DNA of 39,329 nt, taken from positions 1 to 39,329 of the forward strand of contig JAQSCW010000012.1 of assembly GCA_029945625.1 (NCBI GenBank), written 5' to 3'. A program made the translations under genes and the position numbers. The stretch comes from a bacterium. Its GTDB lineage: Bacteria; Bacteroidota; Bacteroidia; B-17B0; Aurantibacillaceae. A model generated the notes under the pieces. The model saw nothing but the letters and a program-made list of their open reading frames with translations. It was not told where the DNA came from and searched no databases. The first letter of the stretch is position 1. Each line of letters opens with the position of its first letter. Of this stretch, positions 27,230 through 37,554 are shown piece after piece.

Positions 27230-28223
27230 AGGGAACTATTTTTCTGGACAAACGGGTATTTTTTGCACGGTAAATGATGGCAATTTCATAAGCTCCTTTG
27301 CTGTCGACACTTGTTTTAAGTTGTGACCTAGTGATGTCGTAACTAAAACCAATGGTATAACTTTTATAGTTAAACCCTGCTGTAATTATTGCCGCATCAA
27401 AATTTCGATTAAACCCATCGCGCCACATCACTCCTGCAAATACTGAGTTGGTATAGAACGCGTCGCGCGATAACACGTATTCGAGATTTAAGCCGCTCAC
27501 CCAATCGCTCGTTTTTGTGGTATACCCGTAGAGGCTGTGCAAGCGAACAATCACCAAACGTGTCACGTCAATATTTATGGCCATGTTATAGGCTTGACGA
27601 AGCGGTAACTTATTTGTTCCGCCGGCAAAAAAACTTTCCTTAGGATGATTGATATGAAACAAGGCAAATCCGAGCTCCGGTTCTATTTTCCCAAATTTCC
27701 TGCTCACTGCCGCCCCGGCATTCAAATCGAAATAGGTGAAATTCTGAGAAATATTTGATTCATTATTGGGAAGATTTTTATCAAAGGCCCCCACATCCCA
27801 GTTGAGTTGATTGGGATACGAGTGTTTATAGAAATCAAAGGTTTTGATGACCACCCCCGGTTGAATTCCCGCATGCAATTTGAAACCCGCTATCTTCCGG
27901 TGAACTGCAAAGGAAGGCAGGATCTTTGTCACGTTCAAATATTGCGCCGACCTATCACTGAGTATTATGAGTCCGGCGGCCAGATTAAAATTCTTTGGAA
28001 AAAAATTCATATCACCGCCTGCTGAATAGGTATCGTAACCTTTATCTAAGGCCCGCCACTGACTTCTGTAGTTGGCGAACAAGCGGTAATCTCCTTTAAA
28101 ATTTCCGGTATAGGCGGGGTTCATGGAGAGCGGTGAAAAATAATATTGACTGAAATGCACGTCCTGCGCCACCAGTACCTTGGTAACTATCAGAAGAAAA
28201 AATATGATTCTGTTCTTAATCAT
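27216..28223 (-). CDS. Type IX secretion system membrane protein, PorP/SprF family
   Basis: Predicted 335-aa outer-membrane beta-barrel of the PorP/SprF family. Signal peptide IIFFLLIVTKVLVAQ, then the family hallmark DVHFSQYYFSPLSMNPAYTG, an N[YF]RSQW motif soon after, and alternating amphipathic strands up to GFNYKSYTIGFSYDITRSQL. Family members such as F. johnsoniae SprF are needed for export or attachment of neighbouring proteins with type B sorting domains. The ATG at 28223 is preferred to the longer open frame (to 28274): it gives a normal signal peptide and starts 1 nt after the adhesin stop. It forms an operon with the adhesin upstream and the PorE-like gene downstream. Confidence 0.93.
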   Translation of the reverse strand: MIKNRIIFFLLIVTKVLVAQDVHFSQYYFSPLSMNPAYTGNFKGDYRLFANYRSQWRALDKGYDTYSAGGDMNFFPKNFNLAAGLIILSDRSAQYLNVTKILPSFAVHRKIAGFKLHAGIQPGVVIKTFDFYKHSYPNQLNWDVGAFDKNLPNNESNISQNFTYFDLNAGAAVSRKFGKIEPELGFALFHINHPKESFFAGGTNKLPLRQAYNMAINIDVTRLVIVRLHSLYGYTTKTSDWVSGLNLEYVLSRDAFYTNSVFAGVMWRDGFNRNFDAAIITAGFNYKSYTIGFSYDITRSQLKTSVDSKGAYEIAIIYRAKNTRLSRKIVPCERF

Positions 28224-28224
28224 T

Positions 28225-31200
28225 TTAGCGTACCAGTTTAAATGTTGATGATTTTGTAAGTGGTGCATCATCAATATAGGTTTCTATTGAAACCTGATAC
28301 ACATAGGTATCCATATTTTGTGCCACACCGTTGTACGTTCCGTCCCAACCAGTTTTAATATCATTACTTTCAAACAACAATTGGCCCCAGCGGTTATAGA
28401 TTCGCAGGTAAATTAGTTTCCGAATTCCCCAGCCCGCCGCATAAATTACATCATTTGTACCATCCCCATTAGGAGTAAACGCCGTGGGCAAGTCAACGCT
28501 CGATTTGGGCAAGATGCCGATACTGTATGAACTAATCACTTTCGAACATCGCAGCCGATCCTCCATCACCAAATTATAAACTACATCTACGGTAGAGCTT
28601 GAAATTGGATTTAAACATTGAATGCAACTAAGGTCAGCAACTACGGGCGTCCACGTATAGGTCACATTTTTGTCCATTGTTACCTGAATAGGAACTTTTT
28701 CGCCAATCACCACCACGGTATCCCAGTAAACCGGTTTTGGAGGCTGCACAATAAATACGGTAGTATCAACAGGCCAACTCACGCAAGCATTGGTATTGGT
28801 AACGGTTAAGGAATAGCCGCTTGTTGCATTTACTAGTCCATAACTGGTATACGTATTGGTAGAGGTGGTGAATTGCGCTGAACCCTGAATATGCGTTGCC
28901 GGTGACCAGGTTCCTGAATTAACACCTTCCGATGCGGCCATCACCAATTCAAAAGGAGCATTGGGACAATAGCCCGTGCTATTTGGCAAGATAGTGGCGG
29001 TAGGTAAGGGAAATAGTGTCATATTTTTACTTGCTGAAACGAGACAGGAATTCTCATCTTTAACATTTAAGGTGACCTTGTAAATTCCATCCCGCGGATA
29101 CATATAATAATAATTCACTGAATCGGTCTTTTGCCCATTACCTAGATTCCATGTATACGTCAGTTGCGAAGAATTAGACGTGCTCAAATTAATGAACTTG
29201 TCGAGTACATTTACGCAATGTGCGGAGTCAAGAGCAGTCAGTTCTAAATTCCTTTTAAAATCAGGGTCTACTTTTATCACTTTAATCAATTTGTCAATGC
29301 CATTATTACAAGCAAGGTTGCCCGACCAAAAAATGAGAGACACCGACGTAACCCCGGCCGACAGCGAATTGTATGTGTTGTAAGTGTGCGAAATAACCAG
29401 AGGCGCAGGTGGACTGGCGTTTGCAAATAAGGTGGGACTGGAAGTAGCGTCCCCAAAACTCCAGACCCATGCACCAAGTCCATTTGTAGTTGGTGTTAGA
29501 CTAAACGTCATGGTTTCGCCCAGACAAACGATACTTTTAGTCATCACAAAATCGGCCTGATACGCGTACACCGTAAAACTCTTGCTGATATTAGCCACAC
29601 AGAATGCGGGAGCCCCAGTATTTACCGTTAAACTTATGGCAACCACACTATTCACAGATGCGCTAAACGGCAGCGCAACAATATTACTCGTGTTCCCGAT
29701 GAGAACACCTGTTCCCAAATTCCAGGTTGGCGTATATTGTTGTGGAATGGCTACATTGGTAAATGTAACCACATTGGGTGAACAAATATTATTACCTCCC
29801 GTACTATTAGGACTTGAAAAAATAAAATCGGCAGTTGGGGTTTGTACACCAACAATGCTGAAGGTGCCGGTATTTAAACAGCCTTTGAGATCCTTTACCG
29901 TCACACTTAAATTATAGACTCCCGGCGCACTGTAACTGTATGTTGAAACACCGCTTGCAATGGTATCGGATGGCGGAACTGTTCCAAAATTCAGAGTATA
30001 ACTTGGGTACGAATAGAGAGGTGTAAATGAAACAGTAGTTGGCCCTGCGAGGGAGACACAAAAATTTGGTTTTGATGCGCTAAAAGAAACAAAGGGTTTG
30101 GTTACCAGAACAGAAAGACCAATCGAGGCCTGACAGCCCAGTGCATTTGTCGCTAAGAGCGAGATACTATAGGAAGTAGAGGGCGCATTTGCAAAGGTAT
30201 AGCTATGAAGGGGACCGGCCGTAACAGTTGTATTTAGAATTTGTCCATCTCCAAAATTCCAGAAAAAATTTGCGATGGGATCGGGCGTCGGCAAAGTAGA
30301 ATTCAAAATTTGAATACTCCCCGTGGATAAACAAACCGTATTTGAATTCAGTGCAAAAGCTGCGGTAACTGAACTTACGCGAATGCTTTGAACGAGGGAG
30401 TCGGTACACCCATTTGCATCCTTTACAAACAATTTTATGGTGTGAAAGCCATTGGAGGTAAACGAGGTGGTATAGGCACTTGTTTGAAATTCCTTAGGAG
30501 GAAGTGCATCTACATACCACAGGTACCCCCTTCCATTTCCCGAATCCACATCTATTGAAGGAAACGCGCTAAAGGTAGTGTTGGCACCGGCGCACACGGT
30601 TGGGCTCATGATGAAATTTGCCTGAATATTTCTTACAATAACCAACATAGTAAATGTAGAAGGAGAGCAACCTGTTAGGGGATTAACGGCAGTGAGTGTG
30701 GCAATATAGTTTCCTGAAGACAAATAGACGTGATTGGATGTCACTGACACCGTGCCTCCGGGAGTGGTAATGCCTGTAAGAGTTTGTGATGAACCATCGC
30801 CATAAGCTAAAGTAGCTGTGGCAACTTCTTGAAGTTCGGCGGTGAAACTAACAGAACTACGACTCGTGCAATTTGTTTCATAACGCGCTTTAGCAATGGG
30901 GCCTTTGATAACAACTGGGCCTGCAACAGCCGAACCTGCACAACTATTTTGATAACCGGTTAACGTAAAATTAAAACTCCCTACATGTGTGAATTTTCCG
31001 GAAGGGTTAGGGTCGCTGATGCACCCCGAAAAATATCCATAATCGCTTTGTGCGTGCCAATGTTGCACACTGTTCATGTTGGGCGTGGTATTAACGATTT
31101 GCACTGCCTGATCGGGGCAGTAGGGTCCGGGCAGCACATTAAAACTAACCACTGGAGGATTTGCAACAATAATTCTGTCGAGAAAAGAAACATCAGTGCA

Positions 31201-32616
31201 GGTATTCACCGTGTTTGTGTAATTGCTTGCGGTTGTGATAATCAAGTATGGCGTGTAGGTTCCGGTAACATTATAAACAAAATTTTGCCAGGGAATGACG
31301 GAGCTTGCCGAGGGCGGCAGCGGAACACTTCCTGTCACAAACACCGGGGGCGAGGCACCATTACACCAGGTATAATTAATAAGTGGACAACTTGGAAAAA
31401 CAATGCTGCTATCGTAAAACGTCACGGTTAACGGAACACAACCCTCTTTTTTATTTGTGTTGAACCAGGCACTTGGCCGCTCGATGCTGTGCACCGTTTT
31501 TGAAGCGGTTGCCATACAACCTGCTGCTGATCTAGCTACGAGCGTGATGGTTGGCGTGAAGGGACGGTTAAAAATTGCATACTGATTCATACTTCCCTGC
31601 GTTAATGTAAATTGTACAGGACTTCCAGTCCCGGTAATAGCAACGCTACTAGAGATTTGAAACGACCATTGAAACTGGGTGGCATTGGAAGAAGAGGTGC
31701 TTGTATAGGTAACACCAAAAGGAGATGCGCATGAAACGGTTGGTGTAACACCGGCAAAATCGGCGATTACTTGTTGAACGGAAACTGTTTTAGTAATGGG
31801 CGTGGCAACACAAGGCGGTGACCCCGCACCGATGGTGATTGTTTGAATTCCCACAGTACTATATGCAGGGATGCTGATGGTGGGATTAGAAGGAGCCGGT
31901 GTGTTGATGGAGAGAATGACCGAATTTCCCATGTTCAATAAGGAGCTGGGTTGATTGCAAGTAATAGTAGCAATAGCTGAAGCATTTAAACAGACCGATG
32001 CAGGCAGGATAACATTTAAACTTGCAGGACTCACCGTCACATAAGTAGAGGTAACCGCACTGCAACCACTGGAGGTAACCGTGAGTGACACCACGTATTG
32101 AGCGGCTTGTGTACTAAACGTAATAGGTCCCGCAGTTTGTTGCGTTGAGGTTTGGCCATTTCCGAAATTCCAATTATAAGACAGTCCGGCGCCCAAAGAA
32201 TTAGAAGCACTGAACACAGCTCCGAAGGTGGAGGTGCATCCCACAAGAATGGGAGGATTTGCACTGATGGCCGCCGTTGGAGAACTAATCACATTTACAG
32301 TGCCCTTAGCCACTTGATCGCTGCAACCAAAGGCATCGAAGATTTGAAGCGTCACACTCCAGTTTCCAACCGCAGAATACCCATACGTGTGGTTGGGATT
32401 AGACGTAAAACTGTTTACGTTGCCATCTCCGTAAACCCAAATCCAATTAACAAGAGGTGACACACTCGTGCTTTGGTCGGTTAAGGTGATGGTTTTTACC
32501 GCACACGCGTTACCCGGTTGCGAGAAGTTAAAATTTGCCACCGGTTTTGCATGAACAGTTACCGGGACAGAAAACGAAAAAGGGGAACCGTTTACAACGC
32601 GAGTGCCCCTTGCCAA
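28225..32616 (-). CDS. Giant PKD-repeat adhesin with type B sorting domain, 5'-truncated (copy 1)
   Basis: An open frame of 1463 codons encoding a PKD-rich adhesin, paralogous along its length to the protein at 32775-37489. PKD-like motifs (WVYGDG, WNFGNG, WNFGDG, WSFGDA, WNLGNG) are spread through it and it ends with a type B domain (PTAFTPNGDGTNDVIY ... NRWGQLLFESND ... GWDGTYNG ... STFKLVR). It has no signal peptide. The nominal TTG start (32616) falls within sequence that is the antisense of a metalloprotease-gene remnant, and homology to the paralogue begins about residue 8, aligning with residue 87 or so there. About 80 N-terminal residues, the signal peptide and the promoter are therefore missing. 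Probably not exported as it stands; an assembly error is the alternative. Confidence 0.8.
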   Translation of the reverse strand: MARGTRVVNGSPFSFSVPVTVHAKPVANFNFSQPGNACAVKTITLTDQSTSVSPLVNWIWVYGDGNVNSFTSNPNHTYGYSAVGNWSVTLQIFDAFGCSDQVAKGTVNVISSPTAAISANPPILVGCTSTFGAVFSASNSLGAGLSYNWNFGNGQTSTQQTAGPITFSTQAAQYVVSLTVTSSGCSAVTSTYVTVSPASLNVILPASVCLNASAIATITCNQPSSLLNMGNSVILSINTPAPSNPTISIPAYSTVGIQTITIGAGSPPCVATPITKTVSVQQVIADFAGVTPTVSCASPFGVTYTSTSSSNATQFQWSFQISSSVAITGTGSPVQFTLTQGSMNQYAIFNRPFTPTITLVARSAAGCMATASKTVHSIERPSAWFNTNKKEGCVPLTVTFYDSSIVFPSCPLINYTWCNGASPPVFVTGSVPLPPSASSVIPWQNFVYNVTGTYTPYLIITTASNYTNTVNTCTDVSFLDRIIVANPPVVSFNVLPGPYCPDQAVQIVNTTPNMNSVQHWHAQSDYGYFSGCISDPNPSGKFTHVGSFNFTLTGYQNSCAGSAVAGPVVIKGPIAKARYETNCTSRSSVSFTAELQEVATATLAYGDGSSQTLTGITTPGGTVSVTSNHVYLSSGNYIATLTAVNPLTGCSPSTFTMLVIVRNIQANFIMSPTVCAGANTTFSAFPSIDVDSGNGRGYLWYVDALPPKEFQTSAYTTSFTSNGFHTIKLFVKDANGCTDSLVQSIRVSSVTAAFALNSNTVCLSTGSIQILNSTLPTPDPIANFFWNFGDGQILNTTVTAGPLHSYTFANAPSTSYSISLLATNALGCQASIGLSVLVTKPFVSFSASKPNFCVSLAGPTTVSFTPLYSYPSYTLNFGTVPPSDTIASGVSTYSYSAPGVYNLSVTVKDLKGCLNTGTFSIVGVQTPTADFIFSSPNSTGGNNICSPNVVTFTNVAIPQQYTPTWNLGTGVLIGNTSNIVALPFSASVNSVVAISLTVNTGAPAFCVANISKSFTVYAYQADFVMTKSIVCLGETMTFSLTPTTNGLGAWVWSFGDATSSPTLFANASPPAPLVISHTYNTYNSLSAGVTSVSLIFWSGNLACNNGIDKLIKVIKVDPDFKRNLELTALDSAHCVNVLDKFINLSTSNSSQLTYTWNLGNGQKTDSVNYYYMYPRDGIYKVTLNVKDENSCLVSASKNMTLFPLPTATILPNSTGYCPNAPFELVMAASEGVNSGTWSPATHIQGSAQFTTSTNTYTSYGLVNATSGYSLTVTNTNACVSWPVDTTVFIVQPPKPVYWDTVVVIGEKVPIQVTMDKNVTYTWTPVVADLSCIQCLNPISSSTVDVVYNLVMEDRLRCSKVISSYSIGILPKSSVDLPTAFTPNGDGTNDVIYAAGWGIRKLIYLRIYNRWGQLLFESNDIKTGWDGTYNGVAQNMDTYVYQVSIETYIDDAPLTKSSTFKLVR

Positions 32617-32772
32617 CAGTTATCGGGAGCCAAAGATGGGTATGGAAATTATTATATTCCACCGGTTGATAATTACATGACCTATTTTCAGGGTTGCAGA
32701 AGTAAATTTACGCAAGAACAATTAAATTTTATGGCCCTTACCATACTCAATCAACTTCTGTATTTGCACTAA
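32605..32772 (+). pseudogene. 3' remnant of an M43 (pappalysin-like) metalloprotease-like gene
   Basis: On the plus strand 55 codons ending in TAA at 32770-32772 encode the C-terminal end of a protein like that at 37555-38370: GAKDGYGNYYIPPVDNYM matches GAQDGQGNYYLPPTDNFM, and both end in YLH. The zinc-binding site and about the first 215 residues are gone. The remnant abuts the truncated adhesin gene with essentially no filler (junction about 32593-32607), and its stop lies 2 nt from the end of the next adhesin gene. It is the second half of a duplicated adhesin/protease-like unit. Confidence 0.82.
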
Positions 32773-32774
32773 AT

Positions 32775-35700
32775 TTAACGGATCAATTTAAACGTACCGC
32801 TCTTAGATACTTTGGGATTCGTTTCCAAATACGTTTCTGCTTCTACCTGATACACATAGGTTTCAATATTTTGTGGAACACCCTCAAAGGTGCCGTCCCA
32901 GCCCTGTTTTAGATCATTGCTTTCAAACAGTAACTGTCCCCAGCGATCAAAGATCTTAAAATAAATCAATTTTCGGATGCCCCATCCATCGGCATAAATA
33001 ATGTCGTTAATCCCGTCACCGTTAGGTGTAAATGCTGTTGGAACATCCACCGTGGTGAGCGGTAAAATAAAAATGCTGTATGAGTTCACGGTTATAAAAC
33101 AATGCAAGGGTTCATCTACAAGGGTAACGCTGTAACTGATATCAAGGGTGGAATTAGAGACCGGATTATAAATAAGTGAGTCGCTCAAATTTTTGGTTTG
33201 CGGTGTCCACGTATAACTATAGCCCGGACCAGCACTGGCATTTAGCTGCACCAGCTGCCCTATGACCACCGTTGTGGCAGTGTGAATACTTGGAGCAGGT
33301 TTCTGCACTCTTATTATTGCTTCAACCGGTTTGGAAACACAGGCATTGGTGTCGATCACCGAAAAAGAATAACTCGTGGTACTAAATGCGGTAGTAGCTA
33401 GCACCAATGAATTGGTGGGCGCGAGATTAAGTGAATTAGTTGCTGAGGGTATCAAGATCCCTTTTAAGGGTCCGCCGGTTCCCGTACTACCGCTAACCGT
33501 TATGCTAAAAGGCGTATCGGGACAAGTTAAGGTATCGGAAATTTTGATCTTGGCGGTAGGTACCGGAAAAATGAACATGGGTTTACCTATTTGAGCAGTG
33601 CAGGTATTGGTTGTTTCTAATACAAACAGGTTCACCCAAAACGTCCAGGATCCGGGTATTGGTATACCGCATTGGTTGAAGTGGCCGTGGCGCCATTGCC
33701 GAAATTCCAGGTATACGTTAAGGGACCTCCGTTGGTGGTACTCAGATTGGTGAAGTTCTCCGTTTTTCCCAAACAATGTTTGTAATCAATGATCAGAAGA
33801 TCTTCGTTTCTTTTAAAATCGGGAAATGCGCGGATAATGTTCAGCGTTCGTCGTTTGAAATCCTTACACTGGATATTACCAAAAACTCTTCCCACCACCT
33901 GGAAGGTGAGCATGCCATTGGTGGATTCAGGAAAATACGTGTTTTCGTAAACCAACACCGATTGGAAAGCCGGATTCGTAAAAGGACCTCGGGAATTTCC
34001 GTCTCCAAAATCCCAGTCCCAATACCCACTACCCTTGGTATTTGTTACTCTCATGGTGATTGGATCTCCCAGACAGTAGGTGGTTCGCTCATTATCTGGT
34101 TCGATGACGAAATCGATTTGCGGATCGTCAATTTGAAGAGATTTCGAAAAAAGAGAAGTGCAGCCTGAAGGAATTGTTACGAGCATAAGACTGTAGTTAT
34201 AAATACCCGTATTGGTATAGGTCGCACCCGATACAAATGAGGAGCTCACATTCCAGTTCACACCCGGTTTACCGCTATGCCAATTGTATTGTAAAGGGAA
34301 TAAAAGTGAATCAGAAGTACTGGTAACACTCAGCGTAACCGGCATACAGAAGAGACTGCCGGTAGTTGCCGGACTTTTTATATTGAAGAAAGTAAACGTT
34401 GGGGCCACCGGGGCCTGAACATAAACATTTGATAATATAAGAGCCTTGGAACAACCTCCATTATCAGTGAGTGTTACGGTGGGAGTATAAATTCCCGTAG
34501 TAAGATACTGGTGACTGAGTGTGTAGGTGCTGCTGGTAGTCCAGGTTGGATTGGAGGTATTAGTTTGATCGCCCCAATTTATTTGGTATAAGGTATGTGA
34601 AGGTGCCGCATTGACATTGAACTGCACAGGAGGTCCCGGAATACACATGCCCGGTGAAGTTGCAGAGAAATTGATGCTGGGGTCATTGATCGTAATGATG
34701 TTGCTGTAGCTGGCAGTGCAGGAAATCGAATTCAACGCCGTGCAAATTATCTGTAAGGTGCGTGACTGCGATCCAATAGGGATTAAGGCATATGTTGGGG
34801 AATGCGCAGGTGTGGTTCCAACAATGGTGCTCAACAAAATGGTACCGCTCAAAACGGACCATGTATAATTTGAAACAGGATCGGGAATTTGAGGAGTTTG
34901 GTTGATCATTACCAAAGGGTAATTAGATACACAAATGGGATTGGCGTTGAAGGTAAAGTTTGGTGAAGGTTCGCTGACTCTGAAAGATTGGGAGCTGATG
35001 GCTACGCAACCATTTTGATCTTTTACGAGTAACGAAGCCGTGTGAATACCAACTACCGTGAAGACTGCGTTAGAAAGGTAAAGCTGAGCCGTGGTGTATT
35101 CCGGCGGAAGATTGTCAAAAAGCCAGATATAGGTTTTGCCCCCACCCACCAGGACATCTGTGCAACCCGTGGAATTGGGGGAGATACGGCTATTTTTACA
35201 AATTACCGGGGTCAAGGTAAAACTCGATGTGAGATTACGGACATGCACCGACAAAGTTTGAGTAAAGGGAGGGCAGCCATTACCTGAATTAAATGCTTTT
35301 AGGGTAACCGTATAGTCTCCTGTATTTGCATAGGTATGAGTTATGAAACCACTTGTGTCTACCGGAAGTACCACCGAACCGAGGCCTTCCCCATAGTCGA
35401 TGCTGGCGCTGCTTGCATCACGAACATTATAATTAAAATCGATGGTTTTTGACGAGCAATTAATTTTGTACCATGCTTTTACAAGAGGACCAATTACATT
35501 AATAACCTGCGAGCCCACGGTGGAACTCATGCAACTGTTTTTGTAGGCGGTGATGGTAAAATTATGAGGGCCCAAATGTGTAAAAATGCCGCTGGGTGTG
35601 GCATTGCTCACACACGCCGAGAAAAATCCATTATCCGTGTCCACATGCCAATGCTGCACGGGGCCCGAGGTGCCTGCAGACAATGTGAACTGAAAAGGTT

Positions 35701-37489
35701 GTCCCGCACATACGTTACCGGAGGGAAGTGCATAACTTATTATCGGTGGGTCAACAACCGTTATGGTTCCCACAAAGGAGGTACTGGGACAACCCATCTT
35801 AGTTTGAATACTGAGTGAGGGAGAGTATACCCCCACCGCTGTATACGTATATAGATAAATGGGAATGGCAGAATTGGAAGCCGGTGGCGGAGCTAATGTG
35901 CCTGACAAAGTTGGGCCTGCACCGCTGTACCAAGTATAACTCGTAATGCTGTTTGTATATCCGTTAACTGGCGCAGTGCTTTTAAATGTCCAACTGCTAT
36001 CCATAAATTTAACAGACAAAGGCACACAACCTTCTGCCTTATCTACTTTAAAAAAAGCTGATGGTTTTTGAATGGTGTCAAAAATATGCGAAATGTCTGC
36101 CCAACATCCGCGGGGATTCGATTTCACATGCAAATTCACCATAGGAGCATAAGTAAAAAAAATCGTATACGGATTTAAACTGCCCTGTGTATAGGTAAAC
36201 GTGGGGTTTGTGCTGGTGCTGGTAAGGGTAGGCGCTCCATTCCAAAGCGGGGCCGTCCAGGTATAGTTCAATGAACTGCTGGAGTTGATCGTACTTTGAT
36301 TCACATAACTTGCCGTCAAAGTAGGATTGCAGGTAAAACCAATAGGCGTAAACGTAAATTCGGGAACCACTTGTTCTACCCACATGGTTTTAGTTTGCAC
36401 AGCCTGACATTGCCCTGCATTTGCCGTTACAATAATGGTGTGGAGTCCCGGCGTGTTCCAACCCATGAGGGTATCACTTCCAATTTGCGTACCTGAAGTT
36501 AAAGGCACATAGGGAGATGTTTTGGTATATCTTCCTACCAGATTCCATGTAGTAACCGGCTGACTGGATTGAATTGTAATACCAAAATATTGAATGCCCG
36601 GGGGCACAGGATACTGACCGTAAATACAAACAGTGCCCGGCACTACTGCATTTAAGGTGGGAGACACAAGGCTGATGGCCGTAACCGTTGAAGAACTGCA
36701 TTGATTATTGTCGGTGACCGTGAGATTTACATTATATACACCTTGAGGAGAATATAAAATTACTCCCGGAGTTGGCAGGCCGGATGACTGAGAATTACCA
36801 AAATTCCAACTGAAGGTAAGGCCGCCGCCCAGGGGAGAGCCCGAGGTGGAACCACTGGCATCAAAGGCCGGGGCGAAAGAAGCGGCACAGGTAAAATTGC
36901 CGGGGCTAATATTAAGTTGTATGATAGGAAGCGCTGAAGCCCGGATGGGTGCACTTATAATATTTTTAAAGCAACCAGTACCCGGATCCTGAACTGTTAA
37001 TATGGGTGTGAAACTTCCGGCAGATGTGTACACATGGCCGGGATTTTGACCACCCCCAAGAGTATTATCGCCAAAATCCCAGGTATAATTTACCCCCGTA
37101 TTGGGACTCGATGCGCTAAAGGGAACAGACATTGGGATACAGTGACTTGCCGGAAGCTGGAAACCAAAACTACCGGTTGGCTGTTGGGAAACACGCGCCG
37201 TTGCAGTATAGGTGATGGTTTGTCCATTTAGAACAGCCGTAAACACAACATTGAAGGTGCCGGGATTCAAGTAACTGTGCTGACTTGGGTTTACGTTTGA
37301 ATTGGGGCTTCCATCGCCAAAGTTCCAGACAATATTGGTAGCATTACCACCACTGAAAGAAAAATTTGCATTTAACAACCCCGCCGGCATGCAACCGGCT
37401 GAAGGAGTAATAGCGATCTGACCGCCGACTTTTAGAATTAGTGTCAACAAAAACCCAAAGAGTAAAAGTGGCCGTTTTTGTTTGTACAT
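32775..37489 (-). pseudogene. Giant PKD-repeat adhesin with type B sorting domain, frameshifted (copy 2)
   Basis: Signal peptide (MYKQKRPLLLFGFLLTLILK) at ATG 37489, PKD-like domains (WNFGDG, WDFGDN, WNFGNS, WDFGDG, WNFGNG) and a type B sorting domain (PTAFTPNGDGINDIIY ... DRWGQLLFESND ... GWDGTFEG ... GTFKLIR) are all present, but the frame breaks. Upstream coding runs into TGA at 33632-33634 just after YQYPDPGRFG, and homology to copy 1 resumes at once in another frame (WVNLFVLETTNTC onward) to the stop at 32775. Adding one base in the CGTTTTGGGTG tract restores a single 1571-codon gene with a canonical PKD strand. Either a recent inactivating slip, a phase-variable tract or a sequencing error. 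Nominal starts upstream (37519) or at 33776 are not real. Confidence 0.85.
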
Positions 37490-37516
37490 TTGGATAACAA
37501 TGTTAAGTAAGGCAAT

Positions 37517-37533
37517 CAAATATAGTAAATTTG
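37517..37533. promoter_or_regulatory. Divergent -7 elements between adhesin copy 2 and the M43-like gene
   Basis: In the 65-nt gap 37490-37554 there are two exact TAnnTTTG matches on opposite strands: TATATTTG on the minus strand (37517-37524), toward the adhesin, and TAAATTTG on the plus strand (37526-37533), toward the protease-like gene. They are 1 nt apart, so the two genes would compete for polymerase and share any regulator. The -33 boxes are weak on both sides. Confidence 0.5.
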
Positions 37534-37554
37534 TAGCGCATTCATCTTAACAAC

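Noticed and set aside
28224-28274. Longer PorP/SprF start at 28274
   Set aside because: It would add 17 residues without signal-peptide character and overlap the adhesin's sorting domain; the ATG at 28223 gives a normal signal peptide.
30985-31431. Plus-strand frame of 148 codons opposite adhesin copy 1
   Set aside because: Cys/His/Arg-rich translation typical of antisense of a Ser/Thr/Gly-rich gene; no signal or domain.
33776-34168. Plus-strand frame of 130 codons opposite adhesin copy 2
   Set aside because: It overlaps strongly supported PKD coding sequence on the other strand and has no recognisable motif; shadow.
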